Of a DNA stretch of 9,639 nucleotides, positions 1 to 7,425 are shown in pieces. The notes beneath the pieces are model-generated. The model was not told the DNA's origin. It made no database searches and saw only the letters and a program-made list of their open reading frames with translations. Made by a program: the position numbers and the translations under genes. How positions within the stretch are numbered: position 1 is the first letter of the stretch; every line of letters begins with the position of its first letter. The stretch lies in contig DHIZ01000344.1 of the NCBI GenBank assembly GCA_002404055.1, positions 5,538 to 15,176 of the forward strand. Reading direction: 5' to 3'. Origin of the DNA: Chloroflexi bacterium UBA4733. GTDB lineage: Bacteria > Chloroflexota > UBA4733.

Positions 1-2550
1 CTGCACGGCCTGCGCGAGGAGTTCGAGCGAGAAGCCCAGAGCGAGGACCTGGGCCGGCGTCTCTTCGGTGAAGAAGCAGCCAAAGGCATCAGCCTGGTCG
101 AAGCGCTGGGCCGAAAGTACGACGTGGTGGTGGCGAACCCACCGTACGCAGGGAGCAGAAATCTGAAGCCTGCCTTGAGTCAATTCCTTCAAGGAGAGTA
201 TGGGGATGCCAAGGCCGATCTATATGCTGCTTTTATTGTGCGCTGCGAGGACTTTTCTCGTCGAAATGGCTTCGTCGGGATGGTCACTCAACAGTCCTGG
301 ATGTTTCTAAGTTCGTTTTCGCGATTGAGACATCACTGTCTAGAAGCTATGACTGTCACGGTCCTCGCCCATCTCGGCACTCGTGCATTCGAAGAGATCA
401 GTGGTGAGGTGGTCAGTGTAGTTCTCTTCGTTCTGCGTGTAAGCGCGCCTACTCCGAGTCATCGTCTAACCGCTGCGAGAGTCCTTTCTCCGAAATCCGT
501 TCAAGAGAAGCAGTGGATGCTTCAGCAGTCGGCAGAGGGGCTGCTGGCAAATGTGCTTTCGATGCCTAAACAAAACGCCTTTCTTACAATTCAGGATAGT
601 CCCCTGGCATACTGGCTCCCCGATAAGGTCTTTCAGATCCTGGCGGGAAGAAAAATGGTGGCAGATGTAGCGTCCGTGGTAGCCGGACTGTCAACTGGTG
701 ACAATGAGCGGTTCACGCGCGGCTATTGGGAATGCAGCGGTTTGGACAGATGGGTTCCCTACGAAAAGGGGGGCGGTTACATGAAGTGGGACGGGCTGCG
801 CCACTGGTCAGTAGACTGGAGTGAGCGCGGGGCTGCGATCAGGACTTACGCGGGATCGGCCGTTAGAGCTGAGAGTCGATATTTTCTCCCCGGCCTTACC
901 TACACGGGTCTCGCCCAAGGATCAGTCGGTGTTCGCCTTCTGCACGGAGGAAGTATCTTTGCCGTAAATTCCTCTTCGGGTGTATTCCCCCATGCTGATG
1001 GCAGTCGTAGTGAGTTGGCTGCGGTTCTGAATTGCCGATTCTCCTCCTACTTACTCCGTAGCATTTTACCAAAGATGCAAATCAGCGAGGCATACTTCTG
1101 CAGGCTGGTGCTTCCCCGGGTAGTACCTGCTACTGTGAAAGTCGTCGCCAGCGCATGCATTGCATTGAAGCAGAGTCTGATTAGCCACGATCCAACGGAG
1201 CGCAGTTTTGCGGGCGTAACGCTGGAGAGCGACCGCACCCCGTCAACGCATTCCGCATGTTTCACGAAGACTCGGCGGGAGGCACATGACGGAAGCGAAC
1301 GACAGGTCAGCCTGGGCTGGGGAGCATCGCGCGACGAGTGGATTGTGGCCTCGCTGCACACCTTCGAAGGACTGAACGAACGCCTCGTCTTCGATGCGTA
1401 TGAACTAGATGAGGGCGACCTGCAATCCGTTCTGGATGAAACCGGCACTCCTGCCGGTTGGCACCCGCTCATCGCCGAATACGACGTGCTTCCAGAAGCC
1501 CCAGCCGACGTCGAAATCCCCGAGGCGCTGTACAACTACGTTGCGGCACAGCATCGTCAAACGCCGTCTGCAAGTGACCTGGCCCGGCTGAAGGACCGCC
1601 TGCGCGCGCTCTATCGCGCTGGCCCCGGCGCGAAGGTGCCGGAGGAGGCGGCGGCGCCGAAGGATGAAGACGGGGCGGAAATCGTGCCCGGCGGCTACCT
1701 GCCGATCCCCACCGAAACCTTCCTGGAAGAGTTGTCCCAGAAGCTGCGCGTCCATCCCATCTCCGTCTACCGGTTGCTGGAAGAGATGCGGGAGCAGGAA
1801 GGGCTGGTCTCGCCACCCGAACTGAAGCGGCAGTTGGAGGATTATGCTTCGGTCAGCGTACTGCGCCTGCTTGGCTATCGCTGGCCGGAGCAGGATGCCT
1901 ACGAGCAGGAGCACGGGCCGCTCCTGCCGGCAGAGTTGGTGGACGACGACGGCATCATCCCGCTCGTCGCCTGCGGCGAGCAGCCGACTGCGGAGCAGCT
2001 GCTGCAACGCCGGTTGGAGACGGAGTTTGGCGAGCAAGGCGCTGCGCAGTCGGAGACGGAGTTCCGGCAGTGGGTGGGCCGCGACCTGGGCGACTGGCTG
2101 CGGCGCGACTTCTTCAAGCGGCACGTGCAGCAGTTCAAGCAGCGGCCTATCGCCTGGCATCTGGTCTCGCCGGAGCGCACCTTCGAGGCGTTCGTCCTCT
2201 ATCACAAGCTCAGCCGTGCCACGCTGGAGCGGCTGCGCACGGACTACGCCGGCGCGTTGATTGGTACGCTGCGGGCAGACCTGGAGCGCGCCCGCGAGCG
2301 CCGGGCGGCGGTCGAGGTCAGCCGGTTGCAGGCGCAGATCGAGGATGTCGAGGAGTTCCGGGAGCGGCTGCAGAAGATCGAACGCGGCGACGAGTTGAAG
2401 TACCGTATCCGCTGCCGGTGGAAGGGCGAGGAAGAGACCGGCCGGCCGGGGCCGTACAATCCAGACATTGACGACGGCGTGAAGGTGAACATCCGGCCTT
2501 TTCAGGAGGCTGGGCTGCTGGGGGTGCGGGAGGTGATCAAGAAGTGGTGA
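1..2550 (+). CDS. pglX: PglX-type adenine-specific DNA methyltransferase (BREX family), 5' partial
   Basis: The reading frame is open from base 1, so the start and the SAM-binding motif I lie upstream; 849 codons are visible. Bases 136-147 encode NPPY, the catalytic motif IV of N6-adenine methyltransferases, preceded by hydrophobic DVVVA. Around 685-795 come GLSTGDNERFTR, then WVPYEKGG and KWDG, the signature I know from the target-recognition part of PglX proteins. The C-terminal third is helical and charged and ends with DDGVKVNIRPFQEAGLL, also typical of PglX. In BREX, PglX methylates a non-palindromic site to mark host DNA and is needed for phage exclusion. pglZ normally lies nearby; here the gene is followed by a hairpin array and a convergent immune-receptor gene. 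Bases about 150-1200 are much less GC-rich than both ends (see findings). A solitary type IIG-like or DISARM-type methylase is the main alternative. The family is fairly sure; the BREX system assignment is inference. Confidence 0.85.
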   Translation: MHGLREEFEREAQSEDLGRRLFGEEAAKGISLVEALGRKYDVVVANPPYAGSRNLKPALSQFLQGEYGDAKADLYAAFIVRCEDFSRRNGFVGMVTQQSWMFLSSFSRLRHHCLEAMTVTVLAHLGTRAFEEISGEVVSVVLFVLRVSAPTPSHRLTAARVLSPKSVQEKQWMLQQSAEGLLANVLSMPKQNAFLTIQDSPLAYWLPDKVFQILAGRKMVADVASVVAGLSTGDNERFTRGYWECSGLDRWVPYEKGGGYMKWDGLRHWSVDWSERGAAIRTYAGSAVRAESRYFLPGLTYTGLAQGSVGVRLLHGGSIFAVNSSSGVFPHADGSRSELAAVLNCRFSSYLLRSILPKMQISEAYFCRLVLPRVVPATVKVVASACIALKQSLISHDPTERSFAGVTLESDRTPSTHSACFTKTRREAHDGSERQVSLGWGASRDEWIVASLHTFEGLNERLVFDAYELDEGDLQSVLDETGTPAGWHPLIAEYDVLPEAPADVEIPEALYNYVAAQHRQTPSASDLARLKDRLRALYRAGPGAKVPEEAAAPKDEDGAEIVPGGYLPIPTETFLEELSQKLRVHPISVYRLLEEMREQEGLVSPPELKRQLEDYASVSVLRLLGYRWPEQDAYEQEHGPLLPAELVDDDGIIPLVACGEQPTAEQLLQRRLETEFGEQGAAQSETEFRQWVGRDLGDWLRRDFFKRHVQQFKQRPIAWHLVSPERTFEAFVLYHKLSRATLERLRTDYAGALIGTLRADLERARERRAAVEVSRLQAQIEDVEEFRERLQKIERGDELKYRIRCRWKGEEETGRPGPYNPDIDDGVKVNIRPFQEAGLLGVREVIKKW

Positions 2551-2563
2551 TGGCCATACGAGA

Positions 2564-2678
2564 GTAGGGGCCGGCGACTGAAGTCGCGCCTACTGGGAGC
2601 GAAGCCCGCCTTCGCGGGCTGGGAACGAGTCCGCGCAGGCGGACTTCGCCTGGTATAGCCGCGACTTTAGTCGCCAGG
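2564..2678. repeat. Palindromic four-hairpin intergenic element; possible bidirectional terminator
   Basis: The outer arms GGCGACTGAAGTCGCG (2573-2588) and CGCGACTTTAGTCGCC (2660-2675) are inverted copies matching at 15 of 16 positions. Each arm is itself a dyad: GCGACT/AGTCGC with a 2-base centre. Between them are two perfect 7-bp stems with 4-base loops: AGCCCGC/GCGGGCT (2603-2620) and AGTCCGC/GCGGACT (2628-2645). Flanking GTAGG/CCTAC (2564-2568, 2589-2593) and CCTG/CAGG (2649-2652, 2675-2678) can extend the end hairpins. It begins 13 bases after the pglX stop and ends 86 bases before the 3' end of the convergent receptor gene, which suits transcript termination from both sides, though no T-run is present. 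The plan also fits a REP or MITE-like dispersed repeat. The structure is seen directly; the function is inferred. Confidence 0.8.
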
Positions 2679-2764
2679 CGTGCGTTGGCTACGTGGACCG
2701 AAGATCGTAGATGCACCAGTAAGTCGCGTGGGTAATCCGGGTGAGCAGCCGTCCGAGGCGCCGT

Positions 2765-5443
2765 TCAGCGGTCGCTAAACGCCGCCGTGAGCAGTCCCCA
2801 GCCGCGGTCCGCAGCGTATGCGTGCCCGACGTCCTCAAGCAGCGCGTCCACTTGCTGTTGGGTATATCCGAGCGGCGCCATTATCTGCTCAAGCGCCTGT
2901 TGGTCATTGGCAGTGTCGGGGTGATCGATGCTCCGGTCGATCAGGACACAGAGTGCCACTAACCGCACCCCTTCGGCGAGCCGGTCCTGTTGCGCTGCCA
3001 TCTTGCCCAGGATGAAGAAAAGAACTCCCTCCTGGTAGCGGTCGCCGAGCTTCTGTCGGGCCGCCAGGGCGCGCTCCAGGTAGGGCCGTGCTGCTGCGTA
3101 GTCTCCCTGGAGTTGCAGCAGGAAGCCCAGGTTGCCGATGCTGCTAGCGGTGTCTGGATGGTCGGGACCCAGCGCCTTCTCCCGGATCGCCAGCGCGCGC
3201 TCGTAGCGGGGCCGGGCGCCGGTGTAGTCGCCCTGGGCCTGGAGCAGCGTGGCCAGGTTGTTGAGGCTGGCGGCAGTGTTGGGATGGTCAGGACCCAGCG
3301 CCTTCTCCCGGATCGCCAGCGCGCGCTCCAGGTAGGGCCGGGCACCGGTGTAGTCACCCTGGGCGTACAGCAGGGAGCCCAGGTTATTGAGGCTGGCGGC
3401 GGTGTCGGGGTGGTCGGGACCCAGCGCCTTCTCCCGGATCGCCAGCGCGCGCTCCAGGTAGGGCCGGGCACCGGTGTAGTCGCCCTGGTCCTGCAGCAGG
3501 GAGCCCAGGTTATTGAGGCTGGCGGCGGTGTCTGGATGGGCGGGACCCAGCACCGTCTCCCGGATCGCCAAGGCGCGCTCGTAGTAGGGCCAAGCGCCGG
3601 CATAGTCGGCGCCTAGATAGAGGTGATGGCCGAGCACGCTGCACAAGGCAGCCGCGCGGTTGTCCTCCCGCGATCTCGCAGCGTCGGTCACGGCGCGCAG
3701 GTGCCGTTGCAACGGCAGCAGGAGTGCGGCGTAGCCCTGCGCATTCCGACGCCCGGCTTCCTCCAGCAGCGCCTGCTCCACCGCCTCCTGGGCGGTAGCA
3801 TCCGGCGCTACTTGCCGCACGAACGCCGCCAGCAGCCGGTGCAGTTGCAACGCCCCCGCCGCTTGTTCCTCCAGGAGCCCCAGTTCCACCAGGCGCAGCA
3901 GCGCATCCTCCACCGAGAGGAGCGCCTCGTCGTCGCCGGCGGCCTCGCCCAGTGTCGCTGCCAGCAGCTTGCGCGGGATCGGCTCCCCGGCGGCGAAGTA
4001 GGCGGCGCGGGCCAGGAGTCGGAGCGCCAGCGCGTCCGTCACGTCCTCCGGCAGCAGCCGCTCGTAGCTGAGAGCGAAGGTGCGGCCGACGTGCTGGACG
4101 TGGGCCGTCGGCGAGAGGCCCCCAGCGACGAGCGAGCGATGGTCGAGCAGGCCCGGCCGCTGTAGCTGCCCGAGGTACCGCGCCGGGGCGACGCCGTGCT
4201 GGTAGCGCCACAAGAAGCTGCCCGCCAGGTGCAGCGCTAACGGCAGGTCGCCCAGTTCTTCGGCGATGGCGTCCAGGTCGGCGTCGTCGGCGAGTAGGTC
4301 CGGGCGGTGCTTGCGCAGCAGGGCGACGCTCTCTTGCCGGTTGAGCACGCCCAGGTGCAGGGGCTGAACTCCCAGGAGCGGGTCCCAGTCCGGGCGATGG
4401 GCGGTCACCAGCACCCGGCAACCCCCAGAGCGCGGTCGCCACTTGCGCAGCACCTCCTCGTCCTCGCAGTTGTCGAACACCAGCAGGCGCGGCGTCGCTC
4501 GCTCCCATTCCCGCCGGACCAGCTCGGCCTGCTCCGCCACCGTCTTGCCGGCGAAATCGGTCCCGAGCGCCAGGTACAGCGGTCCGCCCAAGGCGGCAAC
4601 CTCGGCGGGGACGGCGGCGGGGTCGCTGCAGCCCAGCCAGAAGACGCCGCCGGCGAAGAGGCGGCCGTAGCGGTAAGCGAACTCGCAGGCGAGTTGACTC
4701 TTGCCCAAACCACCCAGCCCGCTCGCCGCCGCTGTCGGCACCTCGCCGATCGCCGCCGCCTGCCCTACCAGTAGGGTCTTCGCCAGCGCCAGCAGATCGC
4801 CCTCCCGCCCGACGAACAGGCGGTTGCGCTCCAGCGGCATACTGGAGCCCGGCGGCAAGGGACCCGGCTCGGGAAGGGAACCTGACGGGAGGGCGGGAGT
4901 GGTCGGCGTGTCGGTCCCTCCACCCGGGAAGAGGGGCTCCTGGTGAGCCACCCCGCCAGGGAAGGGGGGCTCGGCCACGGGCTTGGCCCGCTCCCGCCGC
5001 ACTCCCGCCAGCAGCGAACGCCGCGCCGCCTCGGCGTCCAGCCCGACCAAGTCGATGTATGTGTGGGGGAGCAAGAAGGCTTCCGGCTGGAAGTCGACGA
5101 CGCGCACCGGCAGGAGGGCGCCATGCTTCCCGGTTGGGTCCTTCGCGATGGCGACGCTCAATTCAAGTTGGGCATACGGCGCCTGCTGGTAGGCGGGGGA
5201 GAGGACGGCGATGGTGCGCTCGCTCTCGCTGCCGCGCCGCATGTCCAGCACGAAGTTGGAGCCCGGCCGGAAGTCCCAGGCTTGCAGGATGGTGCTGTAG
5301 CCCGCCGCCTCGATCTGCCAGGCGATCCACTCCGCCCATTGACGGTCGGCGCCGGTGTAGCTGACGAAGAAGTCCGTAAGCGGCAGCACGGTTCCTCTGT
5401 TCCAGTCGAGGTACGGCGTTGGTCGGGAAACGACAGTAGGCAT
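2765..5443 (-). CDS. TIR, NB-ARC and tetratricopeptide-repeat protein (NLR-like candidate defence receptor)
   Basis: 892 residues. A TIR domain (about 22-160) has DFFVSYTGAD at 24-33 and, after LSPAYQQAPY, QLELS with Glu94 where NAD-cleaving TIRs carry the catalytic glutamate. A proline/glycine-rich linker (about 168-203) follows. The NB-ARC NTPase has P-loop GLGGLGKS (242-249), Walker B LLVFDNCED (320-328) and GDLPLAL (398-404). A winged-helix-like stretch around 505-550 precedes TPRs (about 598-810) in 42-residue units, then a 75-residue helical tail. By analogy with bacterial STAND/NLR proteins, the TPRs would sense a ligand, NB-ARC would oligomerise and TIR would deplete NAD or make a signal nucleotide; this is inference. 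The frame is open upstream to 5614, but I chose the ATG at 5443: GGAG lies 6 bases before it, the TIR begins just after, and the extension is compositionally noisy. The gene converges on pglX and diverges from the membrane-protein gene. Confidence 0.9.
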   Translation of the reverse strand: MPTVVSRPTPYLDWNRGTVLPLTDFFVSYTGADRQWAEWIAWQIEAAGYSTILQAWDFRPGSNFVLDMRRGSESERTIAVLSPAYQQAPYAQLELSVAIAKDPTGKHGALLPVRVVDFQPEAFLLPHTYIDLVGLDAEAARRSLLAGVRRERAKPVAEPPFPGGVAHQEPLFPGGGTDTPTTPALPSGSLPEPGPLPPGSSMPLERNRLFVGREGDLLALAKTLLVGQAAAIGEVPTAAASGLGGLGKSQLACEFAYRYGRLFAGGVFWLGCSDPAAVPAEVAALGGPLYLALGTDFAGKTVAEQAELVRREWERATPRLLVFDNCEDEEVLRKWRPRSGGCRVLVTAHRPDWDPLLGVQPLHLGVLNRQESVALLRKHRPDLLADDADLDAIAEELGDLPLALHLAGSFLWRYQHGVAPARYLGQLQRPGLLDHRSLVAGGLSPTAHVQHVGRTFALSYERLLPEDVTDALALRLLARAAYFAAGEPIPRKLLAATLGEAAGDDEALLSVEDALLRLVELGLLEEQAAGALQLHRLLAAFVRQVAPDATAQEAVEQALLEEAGRRNAQGYAALLLPLQRHLRAVTDAARSREDNRAAALCSVLGHHLYLGADYAGAWPYYERALAIRETVLGPAHPDTAASLNNLGSLLQDQGDYTGARPYLERALAIREKALGPDHPDTAASLNNLGSLLYAQGDYTGARPYLERALAIREKALGPDHPNTAASLNNLATLLQAQGDYTGARPRYERALAIREKALGPDHPDTASSIGNLGFLLQLQGDYAAARPYLERALAARQKLGDRYQEGVLFFILGKMAAQQDRLAEGVRLVALCVLIDRSIDHPDTANDQQALEQIMAPLGYTQQQVDALLEDVGHAYAADRGWGLLTAAFSDR
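3090..3620 (-). repeat. In-gene 126-bp tandem repeats encoding TPR units
   Basis: A landmark word (agcgccttctcccggatcgc on the plus strand) recurs at 3171, 3297 and 3423, with a variant at 3549, giving an exact 126-base period (42 codons, one TPR-like unit). By eye the units at 3297-3422 and 3423-3548 differ at 7 of 126 bases, while the 3171-3296 unit has diverged further. Each unit encodes a helix pair around GDYTGARPYLERALAIREK followed by LGPDHPDT. High identity and an in-frame period point to recent expansion or homogenisation, as seen in sensor repeats of NLR-like proteins. There is no spacer variation, so this is not a CRISPR array. Confidence 0.9.
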
Positions 5444-5638
5444 TGTAGGCTCCGCCGCTCCGCAGCGGAAGTGCGGCGCAGAACGAGCGGCCCGCGAAGC
5501 TGCGTATGCGGGGGTACCCGCACCGGCCCCACCAGAGGCAACGGCGGGCCGGCAATGCCGCACTGGCGGCAAATCTGGGCGTCCGACCCCAGGTATGGAT
5601 TTATAGCACTCCAAGGCAAGCTGCGTTATCCTGGCGTC
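5444..5638. other. Divergent intergenic region between receptor and membrane-protein genes
   Basis: These 195 bases must hold the start signals of both divergent genes if the chosen starts are right. Next to the receptor start is its GGAG ribosome-binding site (5450-5453, minus strand) and a small dyad CCGCT/AGCGG with a 4-base loop (5455-5468), which could affect translation of the receptor mRNA. A TATAAA-like word on the minus strand near 5600 has no convincing partner at -35. I see no clear promoter or operator, so shared control of the two genes is only suggested by geometry. Confidence 0.5.
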
Positions 5639-6307
5639 ATGCCCAATATCACACAGGCGCTACTGACTGGATTCGTTGCGGCAGTCTTATCTACCCTTGG
5701 TGTCCTTCTGGCCCAGAGCAGGCAAGACCGCCGCGACGCCCGGAACGATCTTCGGACGCTGCGTGACGCCAAGAGTCGGCGTGTTCGTGCCGCTTGCCAT
5801 GCCATGCTCAGTGTCGCAGCCACCTGGCAAGACATCAGTAATCGGCAAGCGATGATGACAGCACCATCTGGCACGCCAAAGACGCAGGACCCGGCGCTGC
5901 GAACGCTGTTCGATCAATCACTGGCCGATGCTATCAAGTCGGAGGCCGCGATCGTGCTGGAGGAAGACACCGATGATATTCGGGATGCATTTTACCGTGC
6001 GAAGTTCGCATACGTTAGCTACTTCTTCAACGCCGAGATGGCCGGGCAAATCGCAGGACCATCGCCTGCTCGCACCGCAGCCGATCCGCGCGGCGTCTCT
6101 GCGGAGATTGAGGCGCTCGCCACAGAGTGCAGAAAGCTGTTGCAGAGGATCGAGCAGCCTGTGTGGCAGCCACGTCGGCTCAGAATTCCGTTCCGACGAA
6201 AACAGCTAAGGTTTTCACCGCCCGCCGCCGACCCCATTGCCCGGCAGTTCCGGACAGGGGCCTTCTCTGAGGGACCGCAGCCACTTGACCGACAGCATAA
6301 GCCATGA
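5639..6307 (+). CDS. Unrecognised protein with one N-terminal transmembrane segment
   Basis: 222 residues; I do not recognise the family. Residues about 4-26 (from NITQALLTG to LGVLLAQS) form one hydrophobic helix followed at once by QDRRDARNDLR, so by the positive-inside rule the C-terminal part should face the cytoplasm. The rest looks mostly helical, with acidic stretch LEEDTDD near residue 105, YVSYFFNAE near 125 and a basic, proline-containing C-terminal tail. The ATG at 5639 was chosen because it opens directly onto the membrane segment; the frame is open much further upstream, but that part is antisense to the TIR gene. No good ribosome-binding site precedes this ATG, which lowers confidence in start and expression. 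Its divergent position beside an NLR-like gene makes it a possible membrane partner or effector; that is inference only. Confidence 0.6.
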   Translation: MPNITQALLTGFVAAVLSTLGVLLAQSRQDRRDARNDLRTLRDAKSRRVRAACHAMLSVAATWQDISNRQAMMTAPSGTPKTQDPALRTLFDQSLADAIKSEAAIVLEEDTDDIRDAFYRAKFAYVSYFFNAEMAGQIAGPSPARTAADPRGVSAEIEALATECRKLLQRIEQPVWQPRRLRIPFRRKQLRFSPPAADPIARQFRTGAFSEGPQPLDRQHKP

Positions 6308-6475
6308 GAGACGCAAGCGGTCGGTCACAGTAGGTGGATGCCGACCAAGAGTACTTCCCAGGAATATTAACAAGGGAACAGAGAACGACTTTATGGGGCT
6401 TGCTTATTCGGATACCAGCCTCTTAGGCTGATCTCTTGCGAAGAACCTGGCCAGGCAACCCATCGGGAGTTCGCA
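6308..6475. other. Non-coding stretch with two small stem-loops after the membrane-protein gene
   Basis: I see no convincing gene here. A 6-bp inverted repeat GGTCGG/CCGACC (6319-6324, 6341-6346) with a 16-base loop follows the upstream stop by 11 bases. A tighter hairpin, CAGCCT-CTT-AGGCTG, lies at 6416-6430 and is followed by atctctt, making it a weak terminator candidate. From about 6432 a plus-strand frame runs into the comM remnant, but its first part matches nothing I know. Confidence 0.4.
6416..6430 (+). terminator. Possible weak terminator hairpin
   Basis: A 6-bp perfect stem (CAGCCT/AGGCTG) with a 3-base loop is followed by atctctt rather than a T-run. It lies 109 bases after the stop of the membrane-protein gene. 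It could end that transcript, or be a chance hairpin in decayed DNA. Confidence 0.3.
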
Positions 6476-6479
6476 ATGC

Positions 6480-6744
6480 CGAGTACTGTGGCGTGCCTCA
6501 GTGGGCTGTTGCTTGTATAACGTGATTATGACGGGGCCGCCCGGCACCGGCAGGATATTGCTGGCGCGTTGTCTGTCCGGCATCCTGCGTGGTGGGTGCG
6601 ATGAACCCCTGCCCGTGCGGCTTCGCTGGAGATCCGGCGTTCGAACGTACCTGCACGCCGCCGATGATCGGCCGCGATCAGGCCCGCCTCTCCGGTCCGC
6701 TGCTCGACCGCATCGACCTGTATGTGGACGTGCTGCGCGTGGCC
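6480..6744 (+). pseudogene. comM: Deleted remnant of a ComM/YifB-type Mg-chelatase-like AAA+ ATPase
   Basis: Two pieces of one family are visible in two frames. In the first, [14 protein letters not shown] (from about 6513; GPPGTG at 6534-6551) then [11 protein letters not shown] match the Walker A region of ComM/YifB, but the P-loop lysine is arginine. In the next frame, from 6592, [15 protein letters not shown], then [20 protein letters not shown] and [11 protein letters not shown] are the very characteristic block that follows Walker B in ComM. In intact proteins these are separated by well over 100 residues; here they abut around 6585-6592, so the Walker B part is deleted and the frame shifted. 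Homology stops near 6744, where a transposase fragment begins. ComM is a branch-migration helicase used in natural transformation; this copy cannot work. It is probably debris carried in with mobile DNA. Confidence 0.8.
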
Positions 6745-6754
6745 ACGAGTGCCT

Positions 6755-6965
6755 CCAGCACGCGAGCCTCACCTGCAACGCCAAGCTGCGCGAGCGCGTC
6801 GTCATCGAGCACAGCCTTGCTCACATCGGCCACCGACAAGGACGCGATGCTCGCTACGTCGGCCTGCGCAAGAACCTCTTCGATCTGCGCCGCACGGCCG
6901 CAGTGCATAACCTCCACGTTGTGATCCGTCAGTCCCAACCGACCGACGACGAGCGGGCGGCATGA
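6755..6965 (+). pseudogene. C-terminal remnant of an insertion-sequence transposase
   Basis: In the frame ending at the TGA at 6963-6965 the translation reads [19 protein letters not shown], then [20 protein letters not shown] and VHNLHVV. This resembles the last helices of DDE transposases of the IS1182/IS5-like groups (a conserved glutamate inside ERV..EH..AH, then RARY.G..KN.FDLRR and a final VHNL). Only about 60-70 residues survive; the catalytic core is absent and the 5' side joins the comM remnant directly. I saw no terminal inverted repeats. The transposase call comes from pattern memory; the exact IS family is uncertain. Confidence 0.6.
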
Positions 6966-7295
6966 TTAGTGGGCCGGTGTTCTAGCCTGGAGCGGGCAGG
7001 CGCCAAACGAACACGCGCGCTTGACACACGCCTACGTGCAGCCTTCTACCCAAGTTCTGTGGTAACGGAGCGTGCGATCGACTACGCGCCCAATAGAACC
7101 GGCTGGCAGAGCTACGCGAAGTGGGCCAACGGCTTCGCAAGAGGAGACTTCCTTGGGCGACGCGCCTTGCCCGCGTCACTTCGCTTTCTGCGCCACGAAC
7201 CATCCTGATTTCGCGCTCGTGGCTGAAGACCACCGCCCCTTTCGCTAGGGACGTATGGTCCCTGATGCCTGCCCGCTCGACGATCTGCCATCACT
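6966..7295. other. Stretch with no recognisable gene
   Basis: A short plus-strand frame (6969-7208) and a minus-strand frame (6982-7233) are open, but neither product resembles a family I know, neither has a clear ribosome-binding site and the composition looks like decayed DNA. The one structure I can point to is the perfect 6-bp dyad AGGGAC/GTCCCT with a 5-base centre (7247-7263), which could be an operator or weak stem-loop. The stretch lies between transposase debris and an AT-rich control region. Confidence 0.5.
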
Positions 7296-7326
7296 GACTC
7301 CTTACTAAACCGACCAATGATACTAC

Positions 7327-7397
7327 CATACCATGCGCGAGAGTATGTTTACAGCAGTGAAAGCCTGTATAATCATGTTTTAAATGTAGATTTACAT
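7327..7397 (+). promoter_or_regulatory. AT-rich promoter region with two dyads, upstream of the excisionase-like gene
   Basis: A perfect -10 hexamer TATAAT lies at 7368-7373, 52 bases before the GTG start. TTTACA at 7348-7353 resembles a -35 box but the spacing is only 14 bases, so the -35 is uncertain. Dyads sit on either side: CATAC/GTATG (7327-7331, 7343-7347) just upstream of that box, and ATGTA/TACAT (7384-7388, 7393-7397) downstream of the -10. CATAC recurs at 7395-7399. Such placement suits repressor binding, perhaps by the gene's own DNA-binding product; that is inference. The AT-richness stands out from the GC-rich surroundings. Confidence 0.5.
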
Positions 7398-7425
7398 ACC
7401 AAACTATTGCGAGAGGAGTAGCTGC

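Noticed and set aside
1047..2205. Long open frames on the minus strand inside pglX
   Set aside because: They are antisense to a well-supported coding frame in GC-rich DNA, have Arg/Ser/Pro-rich products and no recognisable domain.
3090..3620. Regular repeats resembling a CRISPR-like array
   Set aside because: The period is 126 bases with no variable spacers and it encodes TPR units in frame.
3510..4508. A 332-codon minus-strand frame inside the receptor gene
   Set aside because: Product is low-complexity Ala/Gly/Arg/Pro and it lies in another frame of the TIR, NB-ARC, TPR gene whose domains are clear.
5444..5614. 57-residue N-terminal extension of the receptor
   Set aside because: The internal ATG at 5443 has GGAG 6 bases upstream and precedes the TIR fold; the extension has no domain features.
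4943..5638. Upstream extension of the membrane-protein frame (232 extra codons)
   Set aside because: It runs antisense through the TIR domain and has a noisy composition; the ATG at 5639 opens directly on a membrane helix.
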